A stretch of 64,000 nt of DNA from Henckelia pumila (lineage: Eukaryota; Streptophyta; Magnoliopsida; Lamiales; Gesneriaceae): the NCBI RefSeq assembly GCF_033568475.1, contig NC_133121.1, forward strand, positions 30,487,374 through 30,551,373, in the 5' to 3' direction. Both the position numbers and the translations under genes were made by a program. Positions 1 through 11,562 of this stretch are shown here, one piece after another. Each line of letters starts with the position of its first letter. Positions within the stretch are counted from its first letter, which is position 1. The notes below the pieces were generated by a model. That model was not told the origin of the DNA and ran no database searches. It saw nothing but the letters and a program-made list of their open reading frames with translations.

Positions 1-1323
1 ATAACCGATATAAATACCGATTTTTCTTTGATGACCCATTTTTTATCGTTGAGGTGGTGCAATAGGCACATACACCATACATCCAAAAATTCTCAGATTA
101 GAAATATTTGGTTCTTTACCAAATGCAAGCTGCAATGGGGAGAATTTATGATATGCACTTGGTCTGATGCGAATTAATGCCGCAACATGTAAAATTGCAC
201 GTCCCCATATAGAACTAGGGAGTTTTGTTCTCATAATCATTGGTCTAGCAATCAGTTGTAGACGTTTAATCAATGATTCAGCTAATTCATTCTGTGTATG
301 AACATGAGCAACAAGATGTTCAATAGTAATTCCCATTGACATACAATAGTCATTGAAAGTTTGGGAAGTAAATTCTCCAGCATTATCAAGTCTTATTTTC
401 TTGATTGTATAAACGGAAAATTGATTCCGCAATTTTATTATTTGAGCCATTAATCTTTCAAATGCCACATTCCGAGTTGACAATAAGCATACATGTGACC
501 ATCTGCTAGAGGCATCGATCAATACCATAAAATATTAAAATGGTCCACATGGTGGGTGAATTGGCCCAGAAATATCACCCTGAATGCGTTCAAGAAATAT
601 GGGTGATTCTGTTTGAATTTTAGCTGGCGATGGTCTTATAATAAGTTTTTCAAGAGAACGTGCTTTACATTGAAACTTATTATTCTGAAAGATCTTCTGG
701 TCTTTCAATGGATGACCATGCGTATTTTCAATAATTCTTCGCATCATTATTGAACCAGGATGTCCCAATCGATCATGCCAATTTGTTAATATTGAAGAAC
801 TATTAACCACCATATTTAATTCGATTGGACTTATATGTGTATAATGCAATCCAGTAGGAAGCATTGATAATTTTTCAACCACATATTTCTTTCCTGATTT
901 ATATGTGGTAAGACACATATATTTCTGATTTCCATCAGTTATTGTCTCAGTATCATATCCATGAGAATATATGTCATTAAAACTCAACAAATTTCTTTTC
1001 GATTGTGGTGAATATAAAGCATCATTTATCAGAAATTTTGTACCATTTGATAACAAAAATTGTGTTTTACCACAACCTTCAATCAAGTCTACAGGACCTG
1101 ATATTGTATTCACCATTTTTTTTGTTGGTTTTATTTCCAAGAAATATCTTTCATCTCGCAGAATAGTGTGTGTGGTACCACTATCTGGTATACAAATTTC
1201 CATGGTATTATTTTCATGTTTGCTCATAGCATTTTCCATATCAAACTTCACAAAATGCAATAAATAAAAAATAAGTACAATACAAATGCAAAATGTAACA
1301 TTCTTTATAATACAAGAATGCAT
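1..1323 (-). pseudogene. copia D pol: aspartic protease, pre-integrase and integrase core (broken)
   Basis: Frames 535-1323 and 43-528 read consecutively as copia pol. Visible are a protease-like DSGTTHT motif, the GAG-pre-integrase HHCC-like segment (H-RLGHPGS ... C-ARSLEKL, with one Cys lost), and an integrase core with D in QGDISGP, D in LDNAGE and E in ELAESLIKRLQ. A stop separates the two frames just after the CGPF segment near position 533. Another break near position 42 ends the second frame, although the KMGHQRKIGIYIGY-like continuation can be read in 1-42. Known role: polyprotein processing and cDNA integration. As seen it cannot give a functional product. Confidence 0.85.
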
Positions 1324-1358
1324 GAAAAATACAAATTTGTTCTAGTCCCACCAATCTT

Positions 1359-1903
1359 TTAATCAATGTATTCGAAATCATTCATAAAATCTGCAGCATT
1401 GAAACTAGTTGAACCAATTAAATGGTTACTGTTTTCAACAAGATTGGTCTCTTTTTCTTTCCCCTTTATCGATACTTTAAAGAACTTACATAAATGCTCA
1501 GGGGTACGTGACCAATGTCTTGGAGTGTCACATTTATAACAAGCACTTTCATATCTTTTTGAGTGATTTTTATTTTCACTCATATTTTCATGCTGCCCTT
1601 TTGGGTGGTTCGTGACGTTCTTTTGAGATTAGTTATTGAAGTAACTATCTCGATTATTTTCATATTCACGGCCATAACCACGATCGTGATCATTTCTACG
1701 TCCACGTTTATGGCCACATCCTCGACCTCGACCAAAATCTAGTTTATGCCTTTGATTTTGGTTTTCATTTTTACTTACGACATTTGCTTCTGGAAATGCC
1801 GTAGATACATTGAGTCGGGATTTGATGATTTCTCATTAACATTTCTTTGCTCTTTTCTAGTGATATTGAGAGCAACAAATTTAAGCTTTGTCAAATTTGA
1901 CAT
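1359..1903 (-). pseudogene. copia D gag remnant with zinc knuckle
   Basis: An ATG at 1901-1903 starts MSNLTKLKFVALNIT, the usual N-terminus of this copia gag family (copia C has MLNISKLEFAALDIS). The frame then jumps, through a large internal deletion, to the C-terminal RNA-binding part at 1359-1583. There a CX2C...H zinc-knuckle-like ACYKCDTPRHW is followed by the acidic tail that precedes protease. The last knuckle Cys is not in its normal place (SRTPEHLC). Several frameshifts lie between 1584 and 1880, where Arg/Gly-rich codons typical of the family remain visible. Confidence 0.7.
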
Positions 1904-2310
1904 GGTGGTAATAGAAAAATAACAATGCATTTTATAAGTTAATTTCCATTAATATGACAATACAAAATAATGAAAGAACGAAGATTACAAGTGCGTGTAC
2001 AAATAGAGAAAAAGTATGTGGTGGAAAATCGCTGGTGAGTACAAGACTCGTGAGCATGATGATCATAATCGTTATGAAAAATAGCCTTAGAAATGCCATC
2101 ATCTTCATCTTCGAAAGAACCGAGGAGAAAATATTTTGAGACAAAGAGTGAATTTTGGTGTGATTGAAAATGAGTTTGAGTGAACATATTTATAGGCCAA
2201 AAACTAGTCGTTTGTGACCGTTGGGGGTAAAGAAAAAATCGAGTATATGTTGAATAAAAATTCGTGATAATGATGCAATGCATATAATGATAAATTAAAT
2301 AATTATGTAT

Positions 2311-2590
2311 ATCATATCACATTATTATAAGGTCAGTGTCGTAGACAGCCTTTTATATAATATTGTGAAATTATACCAATATAGTTAGTATAAAGTCAGG
2401 TATATTATATCATGTCACATTATTATAAGATCAGTGTCGTAGACAACCCTTTTATAATATTGTGAAATTATACCAATATAATTAGTATAAAGTCAAGTAT
2501 AGTATATCATATCACATTATTATAAGATCGGTGTCATAGACAACCTTTTATATAATAACATGAAATTATACAAATATGATTATATTGTTT
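2311..2590. repeat. Three tandem ~97-98 bp repeats in copia D leader
   Basis: Near-identical units begin at 2311, 2409 and 2506, each opening with atcat(a/g)tcacattattata and containing the phrase agtgtcgtagacaacc. The period is 98 then 97 bp; the third unit decays toward 2590. The array lies between the primer-binding-like site and gag, so it would be in the transcribed untranslated leader. Confidence 0.85.
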
Positions 2591-2830
2591 AAGAACCTTA
2601 GAGACTTTTATACTTGTCGTATCCCTTACCGGGAGTGTGGGATGTCGTCTTAACATCCTCCCAGGATTTATAACAAGTTTTTAAAAAAAACTTATTTTTT
2701 TTCATAACATGATATTATATATTAAATATATACACAATAAATAAATAAACAATAAAATAAATATTCATACTCGTGTTACCTTTTTCTTGTGTTTGTGAGC
2801 TTTGGAAATTTTACAAAACCTTCGAGCGAT

Positions 2831-3120
2831 CGTGCTGATAACGTGTTGTGAAAAAGTAAAAATTATGCTAAAAACTAAAAACTCCAAAACTCAAAATATA
2901 TCAAACTCTACACTTTATAATATTTTTCTCTCAACTCAATTGTATTTTTCATCACAAATGAAGACCTATTTATAGATTCACATTTGAGATTAGTTCAAAA
3001 ATTAATACATCATCATCTACATCATCACACACTAATTTTCCACATTTTACAACTCAATATTCAACATTCAACATTCAATATTCAATATTCAACATAATAA
3101 TAATAATATATTTTTCAACA
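2831..3120 (-). repeat. copia D 5' LTR (277 bp, 2844-3120) and primer-binding-like site
   Basis: On the minus strand the LTR runs from TGTTGAAAAA (3120) to CACAACA (2844), so it has TG...CA ends. It is followed by CGTTATCAGCACG (2831-2843), a diverged version of the TGGTATCAGAGC initiator-Met primer site seen in other elements here. A CTATAAATAGG TATA box lies near 2968-2978 in minus sense. The ends resemble the copia C LTR (TGTTATAA...ACAACA). Confidence 0.8.
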
Positions 3121-3962
3121 ATTTTATATTTATAGAAAATACAATATTTCTATTAAAATTTGTAATTTTATGTTAATAAATAAATTTAATATTTTTATCT
3201 TAAGCAAAAGTGTAAAATTTGTACATCAAATATCAGAACTATTATTTTTTTTAAATCTAAGACTCCGTTTGGTAGCTTATATTATTAATATATGTATAAC
3301 TTGTCCTATCAAATCACATGTTCTTCTCATCATATTATTTATCCATCTATAAATTATTTATTTTACATCAATCAAATCATAAATTATTTATCTCACATCA
3401 ATCAAATCATTTAATTTAAATTACTATATTACTCCTATAAATAATATTATTCATATTTTATTTATTATTAAAAGGGTAAAATGATAATTTGTCATTTTTA
3501 ATATAAAATTTTATCAATCAAATCAATAAATTATAATCCATCAATCAAATCAAGTATTATATCACTATCATTTTTATTTATTTTTTTATTACATTATATT
3601 ACTTATCTATTTATTATTTATCTCATCATACCAAGCGGCAGGGGCGGATCCAGGATTTCGGTCATGGGGGGCCGCCTACAAGCTCGAGAGAAAAGACAAA
3701 TTACAGTATCAGTTATATTCAACCAATTAAGATCAAATGTATGTTTCGAACAAAATATTTATATATTAAAGGAACTCGACGTTCATTAGAATTTTAAAGT
3801 TTCGATGATAACATCAATACAAATTTTTTTAGCAATTTCTCTTTCAATACACATCATCAATGCATCCAAGAAAAAATCATTCTCCATTTAATTTGCTCAT
3901 AATCTTTTATGTATTTCAAATATGTTATTTTATTACTTTAAAAATATATATATGTCTATCTT

Positions 3963-3965
<3 letters not shown>

Positions 3966-4002
<37 letters not shown>
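3966..4002. repeat. (TA)n microsatellite
   Basis: An uninterrupted AT/TA dinucleotide run of about 37 nt inside the Tip100-like element. Confidence 0.95.
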
Positions 4003-4003
<1 letters not shown>

Positions 4004-4570
4004 TTATATTTTTTTCACACATATCAATAATTTGTTTTTGGAATGTCAATTGATAAAATAACTTTTCAAGTTTAATTTAATGAATACTTATATGTCGTAA
4101 AAAATTATTGAAAGTAATCTATATATTTAATGAAAAGTTTAATTAATTATATGAGAATATTAATGAAAAAACCGAAAAAAATATTATTAATTATCATACA
4201 AGTATAAATATTTTGGAAAAAAAAATATGAAAAAGTGATTATATATGACATAGTATAATTTTAGAACATAAATTAATTTTAAAGATATCAATAAATATAT
4301 AAATATTTTAGATATTTGTAATTGTTTTTTCGATTAATATGATATTTTTTTTATTTTATTTGTTACTATAATGTCATTTTGTTTTACATAATTTAGAGAA
4401 TAATTTTTTAAATTTTCAATAAATAAATAATTTATTATTAGTTAAATAATAATAATAATTTAGATATTTGGTGACATTAAAAAAAAGATGGAAATAAGAA
4501 AACAAAATAGGATGTGAGAGAGAAGAAAGAAAACAAAAGAGAGATAATAAGAGAAAAAAAGAAAATAAAT

Positions 4571-4645
4571 GTTGAGAGGTGGAGGAATTGAACCTTGATA
4601 TGGTGAGGCTATGAAGTAACCTTTTACCACTAAGCTGCAACCGCT
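4571..4645 (-). other. tRNA-like sequence / candidate Pol III promoter
   Basis: On the minus strand, an A-box-like CAGCTTAGTGGTAAAAGG is followed about 36 nt later by GGTTCAATTCC (4584-4594), which satisfies the GWTCRANNC B-box consensus. A T-rich run that could terminate Pol III follows within about 30 nt. The T-arm is only partly paired and the acceptor stem does not close well, so I do not call a functional tRNA. It may be a captured or SINE-type relic. Confidence 0.4.
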
Positions 4646-4780
4646 TTCATTATTAGTTACTGGAACCGTCAGTATATATTGAGTATCATAAAAATAATAG
4701 TTATAGAGTACTAATTTTTTTTTTTATTTTTATTTTTGGGGGGGCCATGGTGGATCCGCCCCTGCCAAGCGGTACCTAAG

Positions 4781-5376
4781 AGTTGATTTACGAGACTATT
4801 AACGAACATGTTCATGAATAGATAATCTTCCATAAAAGTTCTATTTTTCCGTAGTGGTCTAACATGTAGCAACGTTAGTCATACTTTAGTACATCCTTAG
4901 TACGTGACTGAAAACAAGGAAATGTTGCTAGAAATTAATATCTAGACGTACGCATACATATCAGCTGGATTTTAAAGCTATGATGTATGTTTCTGATATA
5001 AAGGTAGTACATGCACATGGGAATGGTCCAATGATTATACTTGCGCTCGAACAAAATCATCAGCAAATGTATTTCTCAGTGAGAGTAATCGAAACTTGTT
5101 CAGAGTCCATATGAAAACATGGATGTGGCATTAGTTACAGGAAACATCAAGTAAATAGAAATATCGTCTTACAATGCAAACAGACACCTGTGACTATTAC
5201 ATTCCTACCAAAAACCTTGTAGGCAGAAACACTGAGATACATCTCTTCTTAAAATCAAACACAATATAATACAACAGCAAACCAATGCTTTGAGTTCCTT
5301 TCATTATGAACTCCAACAACTCAACCTCAATCATTTTGATCTGTGAGTATTTGTGTTTCCTTTTGTACACAATGAG
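4781..5376. other. Intergenic / 3' region of the MSR1-like gene
   Basis: No ORF or repeat is recognised. The right part (about 5200-5376) is probably the 3' untranslated region of the minus-strand MSR1-like gene. No convincing polyadenylation signal was pinned down. Confidence 0.5.
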
Positions 5377-8300
5377 CTAGCAAAAACATGAATAGGCAAA
5401 GTGGTTCTTCTTCGAAACATAATGTGATATGAAGTCTTTGGAAGAAGCCGAAGAGTCAGGAATATCTGTGGGAACAAGTATCTGAGTTCTGCCAGAACCG
5501 ATTCTCCTTCCAGCAACATTGGCATAAAATAAGCCTGAGATGGCCGGAACAAAGACATCGCTCTCGGAAGAAATGTAGAAGTCAATAACCTTCTCAAATT
5601 CAGAAGTTTCGGAGTTGAGAAATTCATCCTTTTTATCCATAGGCATTATTGCCTCCTGAGATTGTTATGAAGGCAGTGAAAACTGTTAGTGAAGTTAAAC
5701 TCTCTTATCATGCTAGAAAAAAACTAAATTAATCTCCGAAAAGATGAACAGTGGGAGACAAAAAGGAACATCATTATTTCAAGGAAAACACAGGACAATG
5801 ACAAATCTACCTTTGTATAAGTTTTTGGGAAGAAGTCTTTCAGAGCATCAAGGCTGCTGTCCCATCTTGTTTGAGTCACATACACTGTAGTATCCTTGTC
5901 GAAGCCAATCTTTCTCAAAAAGAGAGCTATCTCTTGTGGACCATAACAGCTTTTGGATCCTGGAGAACCATTGTCTTTGTGACACCCCTTCTTCTCCAAT
6001 ATATCAACTCTTAAGTCAACTGCCACAAACTGACCATTTGATTTCCGACTTACAGTTTTTAGGCGGTCAATCATTGAGTCAACCACTTCGCGAATTCCAG
6101 ATTGTGGCTCCAGGGTTCCAAACATTGCCAGACATGCAATAGAGTCTGTATTGGTTTTTACCTTTGTCTTTTTCATGTTCACTGAAGGGAAGTAAGTGGA
6201 TATCCTTACGTTTCCTTTTGTTCTGAAAACTGGTTCTACATTTTCTGCAATGTTCTCTTTAGTAACCCGATTAGGAATCTTCACTACTGCTAGATTACGA
6301 GCCGATATATCAGTAGGCTGGGATTTCACGACTTTGACCACGCCTTCGAGGCTTGCTACAAATTTTTCAACATCATAGACATCCTCAAAGTTCCTGAAAG
6401 TCACAAATATTTAATTTGTTGATAATTGCATTAACAGCAAGAACATTATTGTACTTGACATGCATTTAGTGACAGCTACAGAAATTTTCATACATATTCA
6501 GCTTGAGATCCAAGATGGCCACCAAAGAAGCTGAACAAAGTCATTCACTTAAGATAATAATCACAAAGAAATACCCATGCTGATGACAATCAAAAGATAT
6601 TGCACATAGGTTTGCTGATGAAAGAAGATTCGCTATACAGCAGTGATAACAGGGACATTTTTAAAAAAATGGGAAAAAATAGTAGCCTTCCACGATTATT
6701 GCAGACGGTAAATGAACGTAATTCTTTACGATATCCCAAACTGCTGATGGCTGAAAGGCGCCAAATGCACACAAGATGAAGCAAAAAGTGAGAGAGATAT
6801 AACCACTAGTACATAATGAAAATCCAAATGCACAAATTACATCTTTCTTTTTCCTGCTCTGAGTCTGAAAGATATATGCAGCAACTTATTTTAGCAGATA
6901 ACTTTACTAATGCCAAATCCATTTATTAGAGCAAGAAGCAAACCTAAGAAAACGCCAAAAGAAAATACACATGCAAACAAAAATACAAGCACAAAATATT
7001 TCTAATTAAAGAAATTGGCTTCAACCTCTTATCACCAGGTTTGCTTCCTCTAATATCTGGGATTACAATGGTAGCCCGTAGATACCTGGCCACTACCACC
7101 GCATCAGCAATCTAATGAATTACAGTGAAATGAAGAATGTTAGATTAATAATATTGAAGCAACTAAACAGAAAATTAAGAAGATGCCTCGTACTGAAGTC
7201 AACTTGTTTTTATCAGAGACACAAGTAACAAATTTAGCAATTGGTGAAAGTTTTGGCCCGGGAAATGCACGGATAAACTTTTGTATAGTCTGAGAAGGTT
7301 CACATCATCATGGCCATTAATTCTGCCACGAAAGTGCATTGTTGCTCAAAGGGGATTCTCAATATAAGGGACTATAAAAAATAATATAATATAATAAATT
7401 TGATTCCATGGAAATTCCGTTTTCCAATCTGCTAGGTTGCGTTTGGATTGAAATATTTCAAATACATGGATTTCGATTATAATTTTAGTGTTAACCATCA
7501 AACATAGAGAAATCTCAAATTCATAGTTTAAATATTTATACATGATAGATTAAAAAAGATTCTAAATCACCACTTTATTGGATGAACTTAAAATTCATCC
7601 TAACTAACATGAATTACCATATAAACATAAAAGAAGTGAATTTGATGTTTGTGGTGCTATTTCTCTAAACAACAAAAATGTATTTGAAATCCATTGATTT
7701 GAAATACTTCCATTCAAGCGGAGCCCCCTAGGGAATTTAATGCTCATTGACACAATCATAAATAGCTTTTGAAAGAAATAGACCAGAAGAAACAAGTTCA
7801 ATGCAAAGAAACTGTTTCAATTTTTGATAATATAATTAACTGATATAACCAACTACTCATACATGCATCTTATTTTACTTCTTTTCCGAAATCGAAGTTC
7901 AGGTGATAACTCACACTACCTGAGAGACGTGGTATTCAGGGCCATTAGTCAATGAGAAGGTGACATATCCTCGTGATTCGTCTGTCTCCTCTGTTGCCAA
8001 TAAAACACATAACACAAGCACATTACATGATAATCCAAAATTAAGAAGAACAAAAGATAGAGCTGAATTTATCTTCTACTAACGCAAAACTGGATTCTCC
8101 CAACAAGGCTTCAAGGTTAACCCATCCTCCTTCCAAGGTCCATCATCCCCTTTTGTGACACTAGCAAGGCTGTTATCAGAAGCCTTGTTGGTCTCATGAA
8201 CGGTTGGCTTCAGAAACAGAAAAAAAGAAAAAAAAAATTACACAATTTCTCAATTAATTCGCTTATAATCAGATCCACAACAAGAATGACTGAAGCAGAT

Positions 8301-8816
8301 TGATAAAATATAAAGCACTGTAGAATTGTAGATTTGTAGTCGGACCAGACTGAGATTACAGATCCCAAATCCCGGCCCTCCACACTACGCATACTCAGAC
8401 AAGAGGAACAGAAGCACAACTTCGACCGAATCAAAATGAGGGAAAAAATAGAGAAGTTGACAAGATTAGATCTTACAGTACCATAAAGCACAAAAGTCCA
8501 ATAAATTTGGATCCAAGTACACATCAGATTGAGAAACCAAAAGACACGAAATCCAATGCAAAGGTCGAAGCTTGCACGCAAAGGAAAGACAACCCATGTA
8601 AAATCTCCCATTTCTACACACTCTTAAGCTTAAAAAAAATCAGAAGATCAATTCGAACATACCAAGAAGACAGACACACGTTGACAAAAGAAGATTCGGG
8701 CAAGAAGAACTTACATGAACAGAATCGAAATGATCGCGCTTAATCATGTTGGCCAGCATTGCGAACATGGTGAAGGTCAGCACAGCTGCCAGTACTTGTC
8801 TGGGATCAACCGCCAT
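5377..8816 (-). CDS. MSR1: Mannan-synthesis-related (MSR) O-fucosyltransferase-like protein
   Basis: Coding exons: 8816-8715, 8207-8084, 7990-7920, 7111-7026, 6393-5811 and 5655-5377. All have GT/AG ends and consistent phase, giving 414 aa. The start MAVDPRQVL has G at -3 and +4. Residues about 8-24 form a hydrophobic signal anchor, so it is a type II protein expected in the Golgi. Landmarks include KPCW, GYVTFSLTNGPEYHVSQ, the substrate-loop-like PDIRGSKPGD, a central domain with FVAVDLR and CYGPQEIALFLRKIGF, the FFPKTYTK segment, DVFVPAISGLFYANV, and the terminal KKNHFAYSCFC. Family knowledge: Arabidopsis MSR1/MSR2 promote (gluco)mannan synthesis by mannan synthases, but their own transferase activity is not firmly established. 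The MSR1 versus MSR2 assignment rests on family likeness plus the presumed neighbour GluTRBP. Large introns, especially 1, 3 and 4, are AT-rich; intron 3 holds a MITE. Confidence 0.93.
7432..7733. mobile_element. MITE in intron 3 of the MSR1-like gene
   Basis: Degenerate terminal inverted repeats of about 45 bp: the left end runs from ctaggttgcgtttggattga, and the right end (about 7685-7733) inverted reads ctagggggctccgcttgaat. Both continue into a shared tatttcaaat...atggattt tract. The interior is about 210 bp without coding capacity. The target duplication is not clear. Confidence 0.55.
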
Positions 8817-9180
8817 TGCTGAGAGAGAGAAACGATCAAGATTTAACAGCGGTTTTTTCGGACAAAGGCTGAGTATATGAGTGAGTGAAGAAAAACAGGG
8901 AGAGGAGAAGCCGACGAAGCACCGACACTTTGCCGAAAACGATTGTCCTCCTAATTTCTATCTGTACGAACATATTTCAACTGGGAATTTATTTATTTAT
9001 TTTTTCTATTTCTGTAATATAATTTAATCTAATATAATGTCGTGATTTCATATTATTTTCCTAAGAAAACAATATCCACCCTTTTGGGGCAAAAATTATT
9101 AGTTATCCCATATTATAACTATGATTAATATTACAAATGGTGAAATGTTAACGACCCTCACGTGATTTAGCTGACGTAAC
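8817..9180 (-). promoter_or_regulatory. Upstream region of the MSR1-like gene with G-box and TGACGT
   Basis: Immediately upstream of the start codon the transcript-sense strand is CT-rich (tctctctctc), typical of plant leaders; no clear TATA box was found. A palindromic CACGTG G-box (9159-9164) and a TGACGT element (9172-9177) sit about 345-360 bp upstream. These are consensus matches only; function is inferred. Confidence 0.4.
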
Positions 9181-10083
9181 AAAGAAAAAAGTATTAGTGA
9201 ATGAAGGCGTTAATTAAGGAGTCTACTCTTATCAAATGTCGGGTGAAGCCGTCAGTCAATTCACGCACCTGCCCCTCATTACTCTACCGTGTTTAGACAT
9301 CGAAATATTTGGCTTTTAAAATTAATAATTACGTGGTTAATTCGTGAAATTTGAGATTAAATTATGATTATATTCTAATTTAATTTTTATAAAACCAAAT
9401 TATTAGACAAATTAATTATTTTATATGGTCTGCTTTTTTTTAGCCATTAGATTTATCTTATTTACCAAAATAACGCTCACTATCTTTGTTTGTATTTTTA
9501 AAATTTTAGATTATATAATTATCACTCTTAAACTTTTAAATATCTAATTCATCATGTGAATTTTAAAAATAACATAAAAATTAATTAATATAAAAAAAAT
9601 TATATATATACACGATACATGCAAAAAACGCTAGTTCTTATTAGCAAATAGTGATGTGGTATACATATTGTGTAATATAATATATAAATACTATTTGTTT
9701 TAAATATATTTTAAATTTTAAAAATAATTGTTTTAAATATAATTTTTATGTTTAAATGATAGTTAAATATTAAAAAATTATATACTAAAATAATTGCAAA
9801 TTGTTTTAGAGAAAAATGTGGAGAAATATTGGTATACTGTGTCAAAAAATGTTAATAAGTATATAAAATGAAACATATATTTACATAGAATGTTTGGGAC
9901 ACAATTGAGGAAATTTCACTTTTCAGGTTTATATCTGAAATTCGATATTGTATAAATAAGTTGGACAAAAACAATTTCTATAAGGTGCTTAAGTTTTGTA
10001 AGATTGTTGATTGGATATTTTGGATAGGCTTGTTTTGGTATTACATATTTTGTATCTTCAATTGGGCAGATTTGGCCGGTAGG
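9181..10083. other. AT-rich intergenic DNA
   Basis: No gene, RNA or recognisable transposon end was found. It is dominated by A/T runs and ends at the hAT-like MITE beginning at 10084. Confidence 0.6.
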
Positions 10084-10145
10084 TAGAGCTGTCAAACAAG
10101 TTGGCCCGCCTCGGCCTCCCTCAACATGTGGCACATTTAGGCCCA

Positions 10146-11562
10146 TGTGAGGACCTTGGGTGCTAATCTAATCTTACAAGAAAATTAATAACTAGAAATA
10201 TTCAGTCTGAATATTAGTCTGCTTAATAATCAAATAAATAATACAAGACATTTAGCGACGCAAAATCTTACCTTTGGCGACGCGAAAACACGTCGCGAAA
10301 AGAATAAATTTTTTATTTTCGGATAGACCACACACGGACCTAGGTCCGGACCCAGCACGGACCCAAGGCACGGGGTCCGTGCCCATGGCTGAATGCAACA
10401 AAAATGGGATTCCAAGACAGAGTGCATCCGGACCCTTGCACGGACCTTGGCACGGGGTCCGTGCCCTGTACTGAAAAATCATAATTTAACATTTCAAGGC
10501 TATAAACATGAGATATACAACTCTTATTCAATCTCAAATCTCATTTACATGCATTCTGATTCAACTACACAGTCATAAATATGTAAACTACATTAATCCC
10601 TTCATCTAGGATACACAACATTAAATATAAACGAGTACTCGCAAACATATATACAAAGGTTCTTGTTTGTGTTCTAACATGTTTAACAACTCAAAAGACA
10701 TGTTCTCTTGCTTAAAAACCGAGTCCTCACATGCTAAAATTCTATCTCGAGTTATCCCTGTCGCTTCTGACCAGCTCCTGCCCCACCTATTGCCATGCAC
10801 ACATACAAAACAAAGCAATAGCCGAATAACTCCGGTGAGAATAAAATCCCAGTATAAACAACAAAACATGCAATATAATAAACATGAATGCAATGCATGT
10901 TTCAAATGAAGGCTATCAAGTCTAATATCAATCGAATATTGGTTCTTGGGATCCCGGGGAATAAAATTCTCAAACGAATCACCAACTCACCCAATCGAGG
11001 TGACGTCAAGTATTTTATATCCCCTGACTTTGGTGCAACTATAGTGAGTATTCTAGCTCTGGAATTAACTCTACATTCCGTGCCACTCAACTACAGCCCT
11101 CCAAATGTCATATGCACTCTAGGCCTTTCAACCCTCTGTGCTTTTCAGGCTGGAGTTCAAGATGAATGCAACATAATCTGTATGTATTAAAGACTGTAAA
11201 ACATCTTGAACATCTAAGCACATAAGCAAATAAAGCAACCAAAGCATCAAAAGCACATAAAGACATATAATCAAACAGGTATGTGATTAACAAGGGAATA
11301 CTCGAGAATAAGAGCTATTTCGAGCATTCTATCCCCTCTGGATTAGCTTTCATTTATACCTTTCAATATCACGTCATAAAGTACTTCAAATCTGCAATTA
11401 CATCAATGATAATTCATATCAAAAGGCTTCTCAACTTGCTAGTTCAAACTTCAATTGCAAAAGGCTTCAAACCTTCTTGACTTCTTTGCCGATTCAAATC
11501 TGAATTCTTGAGCTTGATCACATCAATACAATCTGAAAATAACATGTATGTACAACTGAAAA
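10146..11562 (-). repeat. gypsy 1 3' LTR, truncated
   Basis: Aligns nearly base for base with 15910 to about 17362 of the 5' LTR, but stops at ...aaaatcagtattc, where the sequence jumps to integrase codons. It lacks the segment equivalent to about 17363-18070. It is shorter internally too: about 27 nt present at 16140-16170 are missing near 10375. Confidence 0.85.

Larger units (their letters stand above)
1..3120 (-). mobile_element. Ty1/copia LTR retrotransposon D, 5' portion (decayed)
   Basis: Minus-oriented element. From right to left it shows a 5' LTR (2844-3120), a primer-binding-like site (2831-2843), a long untranslated leader with tandem repeats, a gag remnant, and protease and integrase reading frames that run off the left edge. 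Reverse transcriptase, RNase H and the 3' LTR lie outside the window. Reading frames are broken by stops and a gag deletion, so the copy is not autonomous. It is related to copia C (49658-55652): gag start, zinc knuckle and integrase align residue by residue. The lineage within copia was not resolved. The 5-bp target site flanking the LTR would be 3121-3125; its partner is off-window. Confidence 0.85.
3639..4764. mobile_element. Non-autonomous Tip100-like hAT transposon
   Basis: The termini are caggggcggatccaggattt at the left and, inverted, caggggcggatccaccatgg at the right. They match the CAGGGGCGGA-type ends known for Tip100-like hAT elements. It is flanked by a perfect 8-bp duplication, ccaagcgg (3631-3638 and 4765-4772). 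It is 1126 bp long with no transposase ORF, so it would need a transposase in trans. It contains a TA microsatellite and a tRNA-like segment. Confidence 0.92.
3262..4775. mobile_element. MITE interrupted by a hAT element
   Basis: The left end reads actccgtttggta and the inverted right end reads gtaccgcttggta. CTAAG stands outside both (3257-3261 and 4776-4780) as a possible target duplication. Removing the 1126-bp hAT element and one 8-bp duplication leaves about 380 bp of AT-rich DNA with no ORF. The superfamily is uncertain. Confidence 0.5.

Noticed and set aside
2311..2590. Regularly spaced repeats resembling a CRISPR array
   Set aside because: They are whole-unit tandem repeats without unique spacers, in a plant retrotransposon leader.
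6590..6784. Minus-strand open frame between MSR1-like exons 4 and 5
   Set aside because: It lies within the intron 7025-6394; the flanking exons join in phase without it, and the MSR family has no extra domain there.
8210..8611. 133-codon minus-strand open frame in intron 1 of the MSR1-like gene
   Set aside because: Cys/Leu/Phe-rich sequence with no family match, lying wholly in the intron between exons 1 and 2.
10230..11480. Many overlapping open frames in both strands, repeated at 15957-17269
   Set aside because: They are LTR sequence of gypsy 1, with no family signature or codon bias.
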